NCBI RefSeq assembly: GCF_020740795.1
Contig: NC_067282.1
Span: 146,554,858-146,618,857 of the forward strand
Length of the DNA stretch: 64,000 nucleotides
Direction: 5' to 3'
Source of the DNA: Apus apus
Taxonomy: Eukaryota > Chordata > Aves > Apodiformes > Apodidae
The notes beneath the pieces were generated by a model, which was given only the letters and a program-made list of their open reading frames with translations, was not told where the DNA came from and ran no database searches. Below are positions 11,901 to 23,960 of the stretch, piece by piece (positions within the stretch are counted from its first letter, which is position 1; every line of letters starts with the position of its first letter). A program made the position numbers and the translations under genes.

Positions 11901-13750
11901 GTTGCAGCTGTTAAGAAGAACAGTACCTCAGGTATGCTGAAACAGAGCAGGGGAGTCGTTAACCCAACCTCAAGTGTTGTACGGAACAAATGGATTTCTC
12001 CTTATCACTGATACACCCAGTGATGACATACCTGTTCTCCTGGCTTGTATGTTTTGTCCTGAGTTCAATACTGTGCTACAGTTCAATTGCCATCATGCTG
12101 GTCACTGCCGGGGTGGAACAGGATTGCAGCAGCAATCAGCTTTCCTTTGGAATTAAAAATATAAACATGTTGCCTATGTAAACAGAAAGAAGATAAATTA
12201 TATAGAGACAGACTGAGTGTGTACATGTGTGATAAGGTTAATAAATTTCTGAGAGCCACACCTAGGAGTGATGTGTGAAGGGCAATACCTTGGTCATCAG
12301 AGAACTTTAATTGTGAAGCTCTCTCTGGCACAAAATATGCCAAATGGCAGGTATTGCCTCCTTCATAATCATCAGAAAAGCTGACCAGCAGCTCTAAACA
12401 CCATGTAAGAGTCTCCAAGGGGAGGGGCAAGGAATTACCTAATTTTTGAGTAAATGGAGTCCTGCCTAGAGAACTGCATGGAAATGGAAGCCCCATCTCT
12501 GCTGGCACTGCAGTCGTGCCTCAAGTGTGATGGCATCCCTGTGGGGACAGCCCTTCATGAGATGTGCAGAAACCAAGCTACAGGAAGGCATTGGAGAGTC
12601 TTATCACTCTTCGGGCAGTCACAGCACTGGAATGTGAATGTGTTATACAGAAGAAATTAAACACATCCAAATCTGTGTCCGGAGATGATTTTGTTGGGCT
12701 CCCATTGTGTCTGAACTTATCAAGCAAAGCCTTCATTTCCAATCCAATCTAAAAATCACTGAAGCCAAACACAGCCTGTTCACTGCTTCGGGAGGCTTTG
12801 GAGCAGGCCCTTTCTGAACCATAGAGGGGACACATTTTGGAAAGGAAAAGAAATACACTGCATTAATTGTGCAAACCATTTTCAGCATCACTCAAAAATG
12901 GGCATGTTTGCCTGCAAGCTGACAAAGAATATTTAGGTAACAGTTAAAATTCAAAAGACCTTTCTTTACAATCTGAATCATTCATGCAATAGCAGAGCAG
13001 TTTTGTTTTTTCATTTCCCCTCAAACATTTTTTGCTGCACAGAACACTTTTGTACTCATTCTTGTTGCAAAATTAGCTGCCAAATCAACGTTCAGCAGGA
13101 ATCATGGGCGAGAAATTCAGGAGGGAAAGGTGAAGCTGGAAGCAAGCAGAGTGCCTTTCCCATGTAAAGAGCTGAGTTTCAGTTTCAATGTGGATAAAAA
13201 CACAAATTAAGGGCAACTACCATGAAAGCACTTAGACACTAAAACAAGGCAGAGATGAAGATTATCCAAATAGGCTAATTCCAAGCAACCCTGAGCAGTC
13301 AGAGTGTTTTGACAGCATCTCTCCTGCTGTAACTCACGTCCAGCGAGGCCAAGAGCAATGGCCCCTGGGGCCAAACACCCCGCCTGGCTGCCAGCCGAGC
13401 ACGACACACCTTGGGCCTCCCCCCAGGTGCCAGCCAAAGGACAGGGCCCAGCACACCCACAGCAGTGGACCGGCCAGCACAGCCCTAAGGCTGCCAGCTC
13501 AGCTAGTGTGTTGACACAAAACCAGGGAGAACAAGGCGGGTAAATGTGCTCGTTTCATCTCGCCTGCCTTCATCTGCAGCTTCGTGTGCCCTTTCTCCGG
13601 GTGAAAGCTCTGGCTGCCTGTGTCCTGCTGCATCATGGAAATACTGGCAGGGGGAAGGGAGCAGAGCAGTTTTGGCAGTGAGGGGTGGAAAGTGGGGAGG
13701 ACAAGTGGGTTCACCCCACAGAAACGCCAGGCAGGGCTAAGCCTAAGTGG
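8991..13750. other. Intergenic spacer between divergent ATP6V0A4 and TMEM213, left part
   Basis: I recognise no gene here. Open frames such as 10525-10998 (plus) and 12083-12508 (minus) resemble no known family and have no supporting splice structure. One perfect forkhead-type heptamer (GTAAACA) lies at 12178-12184; a single such match is expected by chance at this scale. Confidence 0.6.
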
Positions 13751-14049
13751 GTTTTAGACTAGAATGAGACTACCTGGGTTTTTAGACTAGATATTAAGAA
13801 GAATTTCTGTGCTGAAAGAGTAGTTAGGCACTGGAACAGTCTACCCAGGGAGGTGGTGGAGTCACCGTCCCTGGAAGTATTCAAGAAATGTGTAGATGTG
13901 GCACTTCAAGGCATGCTCTAGTGGGTACGGTGGGTTTTTTGTGAGTTGCGTGGTGTGTGCTTATGGTTTTGTTTTGGTTTTCCCTGCATGGATGGTTGGA
14001 CTCAATGATCTTAGAGGTCTCTTCCAACTGTGACAATTCTGTGATTCTG
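13751..14049 (+). mobile_element. CR1-type LINE, short 3' tail
   Basis: The plus strand carries the end of the CR1 ORF ([12 protein letters not shown], [20 protein letters not shown] pattern with decay) followed by the 3' untranslated tail GGTTGGACTCAATGATCTTA near 13995. It ends with the octamer-like repeat ATTCTGTGATTCTG near 14036. Only about 300 bases remain, the usual 5' truncation of CR1. Confidence 0.88.
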
Positions 14050-15540
14050 GGTTTTGGTCTCGAGGTTTCTCTTAAACAAAGGGAGTCCAAACAAACCTCA
14101 CAGTTTTGCTCAGCAGCACCCTCTTTTATGTAGCTCACCACAGTTCACATGGGAAATCTATTATACCCCTCCATGCAGTTTTCAGCAGTGTGGAGGGAAA
14201 TAAACAAACAAAATACTAAATACTGTCCAACCTACTAGAATTGCTGCCCCAGGTGCATTCCCCCTTGCATCCCATGGGATGGCTGTGCATCCAGAACAGG
14301 GCTCAGACAGCTTCGTTCTCACACAAGCACCCAAAGCCATGAGTGACCACTACTGAAGATCACCAGCAACCTGCTCCCTGATGAGCCCACATCTGCCACT
14401 GCCTCCTTCCATGATTTAATACCTGAAGTTTTCTCTAACAAGGACATCATTGTGTGTCAAAGATAGGAGCAAGCAAAGCCAACAGCCTGGGAAACAGCAG
14501 CAACATATGGTGCTCATCATACAGAGGCAACACCACAAGCACTTCAATTGTGTGACTTTTCCAGCCAGGATTGCAGAAAAAAATCTCACCCTTCAGCCAT
14601 TATAATTTTGCCAGCAATCCTCCTGGTCTGCTGGTAGAGCTATGCTGGTGGGAGCAGCTCCTGGCTTTGCCAATGTCAGGGAAGAGGTGGCGTAACTACA
14701 AGAAAAGGAAAAAAAACTTTTTCAGCATTAAGTTGCACAGGGTTGATGGAGGCAGTGACACACCTGTTCTGATGGCAACAGAACAGCAGCAGCAGCTTTT
14801 CCTGTGCAGAGGCCCCAGGCTTGAGCTGATCCCAAGCCACAACCCAAACCAGACCCTTAAGGAAAGGCCGTTGTTACTGTGCAACAGCTGTCAGCAGCCT
14901 ACACGAAGCAAATGGTTTCATCCCAATTTCTTGATGGAAATATGCCCATACCCTGTGTTAATACAGCAGATGCTGTACCAGCATGACCAAAGACTGATTT
15001 TTTTTTTTTGGCTTCCACACAGCCCTTCCAAAAAATAATCAGTGCTGGACAGTTTTGGGGGAGTGGTGAGTGGGTGTCAAGCCAACAAACATGCCAAATC
15101 AAAGCCAAACAGGGAAACAAGATCTCTATCCTGATCCTTCCCTCCTTTCCAGCTCTACTAGACCATCTTCACAGGATCAAAAGGAGAGTCAGGAAACAAA
15201 AGCTGCCTGGGCCCCTGTAGAGGAGGGCTGACTCCAGAAGCCTTCCCTTCCTCCAGCTGCAGCAGATCCTGGGGAGAAACCTTCAGGCTTGACCTTCAGG
15301 GTCCCTCCACCTGCCTCAGTGCTGGGGGCACTCCAGCTGCTCCTCTGGAGCAGCTTTGGTCAGAGCCCTTCTCTTTCCTCACCCTGTTGTGGCAGGAAAG
15401 TTCAAGGTGTCCTGGCAGCAGGAAGGTCCTTTGCTCCACCCTCTGCCCTGCACGCTCGGCTTATCCAGGGTTTGCTGAACTGGAGCTGCCGGCAACAGCC
15501 TGATCCGTGCAGCTGCTGAGGTGGGAGCTGGACCCTCAGC
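14050..15540. other. Upstream region of TMEM213
   Basis: No coding exon recognised. The last 250 bases before the TMEM213 start codon are moderately GC-rich and should contain its 5' untranslated region and promoter. I see no clear TATA box at a suitable distance. Confidence 0.5.
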
Positions 15541-15622
15541 ATGAAGCACTTCTCCGGTCAGCCCTGGGCAGCCTTTGCTGTGCTCTTCTTTGCCACCGTG
15601 CTCCAGTATTCCTGTTCAACAG
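15541..15622 (+). CDS. TMEM213: TMEM213 exon 1 (signal peptide, residues 1-27)
   Basis: 82 nt from the ATG (A at -3) to donor GTATTT. Encodes MKHFSGQPWAAFAVLFFATV and LQYSCST plus one base of codon 28. The sequence is unlike the mammalian signal peptide residue by residue, but length, hydrophobicity and phase all fit. Confidence 0.88.
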
Positions 15623-18409
15623 GTATTTATCTTCTCTTATTGCTCCAGTTTGTATGCCCTGCCTTATCCCACCGGTTCCTCTAAATAACAGCAATTTCTT
15701 CTTTAAAAACAAGGTGGGCTCCATTGCCTCATTTTTAAAATGTGTAGAGCTGAAACTGAGTAATGCTAATGAGAACTACTGGACATGATTGATCACAGCA
15801 GCTTTCTGAATAGATGTGCTTTTGCCAGCTATTTACAGATCCACTGTAAATGTGGCTGAGCTGCAGGTCGCTCCACTGAATAGCAAGGATATGAGAAACC
15901 ACAACTACTTGGCCTTCAAATGCTTACTGAGGCAAGGGACTGTTTCATATACCACTCAAAAGATTTGCTGTAGTTGAGTTTAGCTCTTGTTAGGTGCTTT
16001 TTGCAGGAAATCTTGCTTTGGTGCCCCCTTAATCGGAGAAGGTGCCCAAAAACCAAAATGTAAATGAGACCTCTAAGCTGTTCTTTTCCCATCAGGCTAC
16101 TTTGTATATTAGCACCAGTCGAGACCTGCCAGTTGTTCAAAGATGTTTTGACAGCCTGTCCTTTGGGTTGAAAAGTCTATACGTATTCTGCAGCACTTTC
16201 TTCCATCATAGACAGTTTTAAATGATTTTTCCTAGTGCTCCTGTGAGGTACTTATTAACCCTGAAAACAAATTATGGGCTTAGTCAAGGTCATTCAGAAA
16301 GTCCCAGCTTTCTGAGAGTCAGAAAGAGGAATGGGTACTCAGACCCTTCCCTGGAGCAGGCTGCCCAGGCACCTGCTTTATGGCAGTGGCTATAAGGAAA
16401 GCACTCTGGTCTTGCTGACAGTCAGCTCAAAATGCATAGCTGGGGAACAGCAGGTGACCCCAAGGGAGATATCTCCTGCAGGACAACCTCAGTTTATTTG
16501 CTGTTACTTGGAAAATGCCAAACTCAAAGCAAATGACCTGTTCTATTTTCCCAAGCTGAAACTAAAGCTGAGCCATTATTTTGAATTCTTCAGTGAAATA
16601 AACCTGGAACTGATTTTCTCTGTCTATCACACTCCAAAATATCAGCTCAGAGTGATAGTTTGACTTTAAATAGTTCTCCCATAGCCTCTGCCTGGTCTGT
16701 GGACCAGCAGCACATTGGAGCCCCTCCATCTGCATGCAGCAGGAGACCTTAATCATGTAGTCTCTCCAGGCTGTTTTTCGTGCGTCTCTGCAAGGGACCA
16801 TGTCTGCATGGGATACTTCACCTGGCTGAACTTGAACTGCACTGCTCATAGTGGCACAGTAAGAGACTCCCTTCCTTCTGCAGCAAGGGACAGGCTGGTG
16901 TTAATGCACAGGGACCACAGCAGCCTGTGCTTTTCCCATGCAGACATCCTGCAGCTGTCTTTGCATCTGATCTTGCAGTGCCAAGAGGTGCATGTTGAAG
17001 CTGAGGTGCAAGGAGGTTGTTAGGCTAAGGAGGCTTTGGCTTGTCACACCGTATCCAGATTTGTGGAGGCCAGCCACACAGCTGTGCATGTGTGCTCTGA
17101 TTCTGGCAAGAAGCAGGATAGAGGCAAAACCTTCATTGTAGTCCCTGTCACCATCCCTCCCTTACTTACTTACTCTGTATGTGCCATTTTTCAATCTGAG
17201 CTGGTTAACAAGTTTCAGACACAGCTGCATGTGAACTACAGCTGGTGCTACAGCAAGTCTCTCTAGAACCTGTGCTGACGATGGTGGAGTGAGAAAGCAT
17301 ACCCTGAGGCAGCAATGTTTAGGGGCAGGAACTTACATTCTTCAAGTTGTTTCCATCCTGCAGACATTTGCAAGGCCAACGGCTCTCAGATTTTCATGCC
17401 TGATGTCCAGGATTGTGTTTCTAATCCAGCTTGCCTCTTCTCCTGTGTTTTTCTTCTAGCTGCAGCTGAAAATCTCTCCAATGTTTCAACAACCTCCATG
17501 CTTGCAACTGAGTATGAAGCCCCATGTCTTAGTAAGTATTTGTAAATCACTACTCCCATGATAAAGCCAGGTGATGAGACTACACAGGCCACTGAGATGC
17601 TGTCCTGGAAAAAGGATTTATCTGGTATCCTGCATTGTTCTCAAGGCTTCAAACAAACAAACAAAAAGGTGCAAAAGGTACAGGAGAAAATATATAGACC
17701 TCTTAAAAATTATTTCATTTTAAAACATGTAAACCGTGGATCCCCTCATGGTGGTATGTGTAACCACTGCAAAACACAAGGAAGTCACAATTAGCAGTCC
17801 AACAGAGAGCAGCTACTGCTTGTATTGCCAGCAGAGGTATAGACTATTGGAGATCCTGGTAGGTGTCTCTGTTAGAGATACTCTCACATGAAGCTACCTC
17901 TACCCCCAGTTTCTTTTTAACTTGATACTTCTCTCATACTCCCCTCCTAAAAACGACTGAGCAGATGCTAAGTAGGTATTTTAAAAGATTTCAGTCATGG
18001 TGGACACAGTGGTCAGTGGGCTCAGGTGTTAGGCCAGACAGGGATGATTAAGTCTTGAAGACGTATGGATGAAACCAAATAATGCCATCTCCCAGGTTAA
18101 GAGCCAGGCTTGGGGGAGTGATGCCAAGGCTCAGTGACAGGTCACAGGGCAGACGGTGAAGTCACTGTCTCATCTGCAAAGAAAATCTGTTATATACTTG
18201 GGCTCCCATCCTTAGCTCACTTCATTTCTTCGCCACCAGACGTGAACTTCTGCACACAAGCAGCCGTGTGCTGCCGGACAGGCATGGACGACTATGGATG
18301 GATTGCAGCGGCCGTCGGCTGGAGCCTCTGGTTTCTGACTCTCATCCTGTTCTGCATGGACAAGCTCATGAAACTCCGGCCTGATGAACCCAAATATTTG
18401 GTGGCCTGA
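15541..18409 (+). CDS. TMEM213: TMEM213, small single-pass transmembrane protein (complete, three exons)
   Basis: Three plus-strand exons (15541-15622, 17460-17531, 18240-18409) join in frame into 107 codons plus stop, the same length as human TMEM213 as I recall it. Residues 1-26 are a signal peptide with a hydrophobic core around 10-23. Residues 28-52 are a short luminal segment with two N-glycosylation sequons (Asn32-Leu-Ser, Asn35-Val-Ser). Cysteines are at 50, 56, 62 and 63. Residues 72-91 form the membrane helix (WIAAAVGWSLWFLTLILFCM), followed by a basic DKLMKL tail. From Cys50 onward the match to mammals is very strong (AAVCCRTGMDDYGWIAAAVG); before that it is weak. The molecular role is not established. 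In mammals the gene is enriched in kidney intercalated cells, like its neighbour ATP6V0A4. Confidence 0.95.
15623..17459. other. TMEM213 intron 1
   Basis: GT-AG intron. An open frame at 16331-16663 shows no family resemblance. No repeat recognised. Confidence 0.8.
17460..17531 (+). CDS. TMEM213: TMEM213 exon 2 (residues 28-51)
   Basis: 72 nt between acceptor TTCTTCTAG and donor GTAAGT. Encodes AAAENLSNVSTTSMLATEYE then APCL, with both ends in the phase needed by the flanking exons. The junction restores CLN, followed by VNFC, as in the mammalian protein. Confidence 0.9.
17532..18239. other. TMEM213 intron 2
   Basis: GT-AG intron of 708 bases. I see nothing else in it. Confidence 0.85.
18240..18409 (+). 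CDS. TMEM213: TMEM213 exon 3 (residues 52-107 and stop)
   Basis: 170 nt from acceptor CGCCACCAG to the TGA stop at 18407-18409. Encodes the cysteine motif, the transmembrane helix and the C-terminal tail RPDEPKYLVA. This is the most conserved part of the protein and the basis of the identification. Confidence 0.97.
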
Positions 18410-18800
18410 GCAGGGCAAGCCAGCAAGCAGCAGCACCTGGGAGCAAGTGAGGTGCAGATGGGCTGACAAAGCATTTCAATCACTTCCTAAGAAACAAAAA
18501 AGAAAGGGAATGTACTTTCAGCCAAAAAAGGCCAGACCTAAGCAGGACACAGGCTGGGGCTTCATCCTCCCCAGCAGGTCAGAGCTGCCAGCCAAGGCGT
18601 GGAGGAAGCAACACCACCACATAGTTCTCACAGAGCACAGAAAACTGTTTCCCTGAGCCCTTTCATGCTTGCTGTGAGAGCACCAGCAGCAATGAGATGC
18701 TGAAGGACCAGTTACCAGTCTATAGCACACTGTCTTAAGCCAACCAGCACATTGACTTTGAAACAAAAGTGGGCAAATAAAGCTATTTTCTGGAGGATCA
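18410..18800 (+). other. TMEM213: TMEM213 3' untranslated region
   Basis: Sequence from the stop codon to shortly past the AATAAA at 18776-18781. The right edge is estimated as about 20 bases after that signal. Confidence 0.7.
18776..18781 (+). terminator. Polyadenylation signal AATAAA of TMEM213
   Basis: Canonical hexamer 367 bases after the TMEM213 stop codon, on the sense strand, and the first such hexamer found there. Confidence 0.7.
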
Positions 18801-19589
18801 ATGTTACCAGTTCTGTTACTAAGCTATAGGCCAGGTATGGTGGTGCAATCCCACCCACCTCCAGCCTCTTACTTTCTGAGGTGCAGTGTGACTCCCCCTC
18901 CTACCTCCACCCCCACTCGTCCCCCCTTCATAGCATTCCCTTTTCATGCCTGGCTCTTGTGTCCCCCATGGGCTATGAAAGGCAGAAAACCAGAGCTTTA
19001 AGGCACTCCCATGATGTGCCTGCCTCCAATATTTCTTAGGAGTGAGAATGACAATGCATCACCTCTTGTCAGCTGGGTCCATCTGTACCTGGGCCATGGC
19101 TCAAAGGCAGTGATACCAATATTTGCAAGTCTGGCAATATTCTGGGTCTGTGCAACTGGTGGAAAATACCAGGATATTTTACCATCCAAGTAGGGCTGGA
19201 ATGGAGAAGTACCTGACAAAAGTCAATTCTCTTGGACCCTATAAATAGTGATTCTAAGTGAGACCCTTTGAGCTCTCCTTGATCACAGCAGGCTATGACC
19301 AGCATCTCCCCTGAGCTGGGTTGCCTCCCAGGCACTAACTCCTTGGGGACCCTCTGCAGACCAAGCTGATGGAAGGCCAGGGAGAGTAATCCTCCTCAAG
19401 CCTCAATTATTGCCCCCACTGAGGAATGCTAATGCATTGTAAGTATTTACTCTAAACTTGAGGGAGATTTTAACTACAGGCTTCTTCCACCTAACTCTCT
19501 ACCTATGTGTTTGAATTTGCATTTGCTCTCCTGAGTGTGGGTATCCATATATACAATTAACTGGATCAAAAGATTTCTGTCTGTCTGTG
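18801..19589. other. Spacer between TMEM213 and the retroviral element
   Basis: No gene or repeat recognised. A pyrimidine- and CCCCT-rich patch lies near 18890-18925. Confidence 0.5.
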
Positions 19590-19795
19590 TGTTTCTATGT
19601 TTTGAGTTTATACATATATAGATAAATAATTTTACTCAGGATACTTTGTAGTAAATTACTGTGAATCTTGTCATCTTCAAACCTGTAATCAAGTTTTAAT
19701 GATAACATATCCTACCCAATCACCTTGTCAAACTTTATATCAGTTAATGATTAAGTGCTGCTAAAATTCAACCCTTTGATCCACCTCACACCATT

Positions 19796-19876
19796 AATAA
19801 ACTGTGAATTGCTGCTAACCATAACTGTGTCAAATAGTCTCTCCACGACAAATTGGCATAGTTGGCAAGATGGCAA
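19796..19876 (+). repeat. 3' end of 5' LTR and primer-binding-site-like sequence
   Basis: AATAAA at 19796-19801 is followed about 50 bases later by CCACGACA, a CA-type LTR end at 19850. Then comes AATTGGCATAGTTGGCAAGA, a two-part pattern typical of the start of retroviral internal sequence. The tRNA primer cannot be named with certainty. Confidence 0.5.
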
Positions 19877-20099
19877 GCAAAGTCACTAAATACTTACAAA
19901 AGTGTAGCATCCAACCAAATTCCACCTTCCCAGAGGATTTGGCTTGTAATAATTGGCATAAGCAACAGAAAAAAAACAGTTAACTGATGCTAGAGGTTCA
20001 GCTAAAGATAGAAAAGATAAAGGTATAACCTGTAAAATTTTGGGAATGTGCCTAGAAATTGCCTGTCAGGAAAGAGGAAAACTTAACTGTAAAATGCAA

Positions 20100-21300
20100 G
20101 ACTCGCAAGATGAAGTTGAGGGGCACAAATCCACAGAGCTGTTGTTATTGTTGAAAACTAGAACAGCTACAAAAACAACTTAAAGAATATAAATTAAAGC
20201 AACAAAAACTGGGAGAACATGTTGAATTGATGCTGATGCAGCTTCCAAAACCTCTTGACATAGTCCAAATTAGAAAATTAATTGTGTCTCCCGAAGACTA
20301 GGATGGTAATATCTGGGATAATTCAAACAATAATAGCTCAGAAGAAGAGAATTCTTTCCACCCACCTGAGCCCCCCATCCTCCCAGTCAAACCAAAATAG
20401 AAGAAACCCTTGAGCCTCAAGGCGGTGCAGGAATTTGCACCAGTAAAACAACTCCATTCCACTGGATTCCAATGGCCACTTTGCAAGATTGTTACAGCCG
20501 TTAAGTCTGGAGAAACTGAGTATCTCTGGAGAGTGCCTCTAAACCAGGGAGAGAGAATTCTACTAAATGGCAATTAAGCCAATGGCTATTGGGGTTCTGG
20601 TGTCTTCCTAAATCCCCTGCGTGAGCCTCACTCACTAATGAGCAGAGCGGCATATTGGGCTGGTGGTATCAATATCTTAGAGAAGAGAACCTCTATTGAG
20701 GTTCAACTCTCTGAATGAGCTCTCCACAGGTTTTACAAAAGCTGCCTGTATTCAAGCAATGCACCAACGCAACCCTATTGATGTTCCCTTCTCAGCAACT
20801 GCAGCTCCTGCTGCACTTAAACCATTGTTGAAAGGAGCTCCCTCCACTCTCAAATCTTTTCTCATTGCAGCACAAGGTGAAATCCAGAGGGACTTGAATT
20901 ACTATAAATGACACAGGCTATCAGAACTGCTGAGGGAACACAGAGCAAAAAGAAATCCTCATCTGAGCAGAGTTAATGCATGAAACCATAAAACATGCAC
21001 AAGAAATTGGGTGGAATAAATTTCCCAGTGAAACAAAAAATAGAGGTCACGCTGTTAAGCAAATTAGACAGACACATCAAAACAACTCCCAGAACAGCTC
21101 CCAAGAACCCAGATCCTCTGATGGACAAATAAGGGCCAGGAGTGGGGAGATGAGCTATGGAACAGGCATTTGCACTAGGAATACCTAGAGCCACTATTCA
21201 CACAGCCTGCTGGCATTATTCTGAGCCTAATTCAAGCATTTCAGAAATTAAATACTCCAAATACTCCAACTCCTCTGACACCAGCTCCTAGAGAGAGATT
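20100..21300 (+). pseudogene. gag remnant of the endogenous retrovirus
   Basis: Lysine- and glutamine-rich coiled-coil-like text near 20150-20240, then a proline-rich stretch near 20350-20400, then a capsid-like segment near 20640-20700 containing AAYWAGGINI. Several in-frame stops. Assigned mainly by position upstream of the protease. Confidence 0.5.
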
Positions 21301-21419
21301 GCCCTTTCTCCCTTCACCAAGATCAATTACAGAACACAAATCCAAAAACCCCCAAACAATACCTGGACAGCAACTGGGCTTGCCTGTCTGGTGAGTGGAT
21401 GCTTATCTATTGCTAAATG

Positions 21420-21760
21420 AAAACGATCCTTGTATTTTAATTCCAGTTGGTCCTCAAAACCAATCAACAACATTTTTAATTTATACTGGAGCACAAATTT
21501 CAGTAATTAAACAATGAGATGCCAACAAGCTGGGCATATGACCTGGATGGCAAAGAGTTAAAATTACGGGAGGTGTGGGAACGAGCGCTGTGTGCCAGAC
21601 AGTAAAAATTAATTTATGCCTCCCTGGTGGAAAGCGTAAGACATCTCTTTGCTTTGCAGTTAAAGATCACTATAAAAATATCCTTGGTTTTGATGTCTTG
21701 AACGGCCAAACCTGGCATCTGCTGGATGACAGTGTTTGGTCTTTTGGTTCAATGCCAGTC
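21420..21760 (+). pseudogene. Retroviral aspartic protease remnant
   Basis: A retropepsin-like strand ends in YTGAQISV at about 21482-21505. Family members have Asp-Thr-Gly here, so the catalytic aspartate is replaced by tyrosine. A downstream frame (21575-21853) continues through the C-terminal part of the domain. The product would be inactive. Confidence 0.6.
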
Positions 21761-22109
21761 TTAATAAAAATCAACAAGTGGTCACAGTGTGAGTGCTCTG
21801 TGCAGCCCCAGTACTTCCTGAATCAAAAGTTACTAAAGCCTCACAGTATCTGATTTCTGTTGCACCACGGGCTGGAATTTCTGAAGTAATTGCAGATTCA
21901 GAAAAACTACAAATTATCTGCAGAACTCCCCACATAACTCTCCAGTTCGGTCAGCTGGTAAACAGGATGGGAGGTGGTGTTTAACGATTGATTATCAGTG
22001 CTGAAATGCCAACAAAGCTCCATTAACAGTGGCAGTACCAAATACTGCAACTTTAGCAGCTACATTAAAAGCTGCCACACAACCCTGGATGGCAGTGCTA
22101 AATATAAAA

Positions 22110-22420
22110 TATATGTTTTTCATGGTCCCCTTACAAGAGGAAGTTAAGGAGAAATTTGCTTTTACTTGGGAAGGTGTACAATAAACTTTATATAATAGAC
22201 TCCCTCAGGGGCATAAACATTCACCCACAATTGCTCATGCTGCGCTTGCTGAACCTTAACAGACTTCTCTGAAGAAGTCAAACCACGTCAACATATAGAT
22301 GATACTATAATTAGAGAAAACTACTCTAAAAAGGTGGGAGAAACAGAAGAATAGGTTTGGCAAACACTGCATGAAGCAAAAATTGAAATTCCACCTCAGA
22401 AATGCCAGGGATCAAGGAAG
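22110..22420 (+). pseudogene. Retroviral reverse transcriptase remnant
   Basis: Contains FAFTWEGVQ near 22155, LPQGHKHSPT at 22200-22229, and the catalytic box as HIDD at 22292-22303, where an intact enzyme has Y-x-D-D. In-frame stops sit between these motifs. The LPQG to xIDD order and spacing identify a retroviral reverse transcriptase. Confidence 0.75.
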
Positions 22421-23960
22421 GAACTAAAATTTCTGAGCACTTGGTGGGTTGCCAGTAGTGCAGCAATCCCACTGGAAGCTCCAAATAAGAATAATCACAG
22501 ATGTCCCAATCTAGAAAAGAATGACAACAATTAATGGGTACTTGGGGTACTGGAGAAAACATGTATATGGATTTTCTATTATTGCTCACCCACTGTATTC
22601 ACTTTCCAGAAAAAGGAAAAACATGGAAATGACACTCAGAATATGAAGAGACAGTCAAAATCCTACTACAAGAATTAAAAGCATACCAATCCCTCAGACC
22701 TGTCCATCCCCAAGATCCTATTTTAGCAGAATGGGGTTAGTAGAACAGGGTTACTTACTGCAATCTCTTTCAAACTGGTTCTAACAGACCAAAAAGACCA
22801 CTGTTGATTAGCTCAACTGCAAGTACGGAGACAGAACAGAGATATCCTGAGGGGGGAAAAGGTATTTTATCCCTCACCTGTGCAATTAAACAAGTTGAGA
22901 AAATACGCCTGGAACAAGCTGTTCAGTCTAGAGGTCCATTTAACTATTATAGACATGACACTAAATCGGATTGCTCCTCTTGGAGGAATTGTCTGAAAAT
23001 GTAGTCAGGAAATATGGAAAGTCAGGAAATATGTCTATACAGTGGGAGTAGCAGATGAAATGCAAATGACTGAGGGGGTCACAAAAGTTTCTAAATTACA
23101 AATGCCTGTTAACACTGACCCACTAGCACTACAGCAACCATTTAAATGTTCACCAACTCTGAATGCACCCACCTTCACTGAAGATACACCAATGGTGGGT
23201 GTTTGGTTTACTGGTGCCTTAGTGAAGCAAGTAGATGGTAGATGGCAATAGAAAGCTGTCACGTTAGAATTAAAACTGGTAAACCAGTTACTGAAGAGGG
23301 GGAGGGAAGCAGCCAAATAGGAGAATTAAAAAGTGGTTGTCTGAGTAGCTCTGAATAAAGCAAAAATCATATATGTAGAATTCCACGCTGTTTGGGCAGG
23401 TGCCGCGAAGTGCCTTGGTGAATGGGGAGTCCTAAATTGGGAAAAAAAAAAAAAAGATTCCCAATCTGAAGATTGGGGAAGACTGGAAATTACTACTGGA
23501 CATAGCCAGGAAAACACCATTCCAAACAGGATAGGGTCAAGCCCATGCTGATGACAATAAACAAGCCACAAACTGGAACCAAAAGGTTGAAGAATTAACA
23601 AAAATTAAGAAAACAGAAATTGAAAATTCCTTGGAGCCCTCAAGGTATTGACTGGGAGAATGTTTACATCAAGTCACACAGGCTGCGACCCACTATTTTG
23701 CAGCTCAAAGTTTCTGAACAAAAAAACCATGGGAAATCATTCTTACCAAACGTCCCCAGTGTAAATTAAAATTACAAACAGTTCTAAAGCATCACACTTG
23801 CACATTAGCAAAGGAAAAACTTTATGGTCTACTTGGTAAATGGATTATGTTGGGCCTTTAAAATCTTCTGCTGGATCTAAGTACATCCTAACAGGTGTAG
23901 AAATAGTACCTGGACTGATTACAGCCACTAAATGCCAGAATGCCAATGGGCAAAATACCA
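22421..23960 (+). pseudogene. Remnant of reverse transcriptase connection, RNase H and integrase
   Basis: Broken plus-strand frames. The clearest part is the integrase: a zinc-finger-like HHTCTLAKEKL near 23790, then the start of the catalytic core DYVGPLKSSAGSKYILTGVE at 23843-23902, whose first aspartate is the D of the D,D-35-E triad. The later triad residues are not visible, so the core is truncated or too decayed. Confidence 0.6.

Noticed and set aside
12178..12184. Forkhead heptamer as a FOXI1 site
   Set aside because: A single seven-base match is expected by chance in a spacer this long; not listed as a feature.
12083..12508. 141-codon minus-strand open frame
   Set aside because: No domain or family wording, and no matching exon nearby.
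14571..15038. 155-codon plus-strand open frame upstream of TMEM213
   Set aside because: No family resemblance, and the TMEM213 start is fixed by the signal peptide exon downstream.
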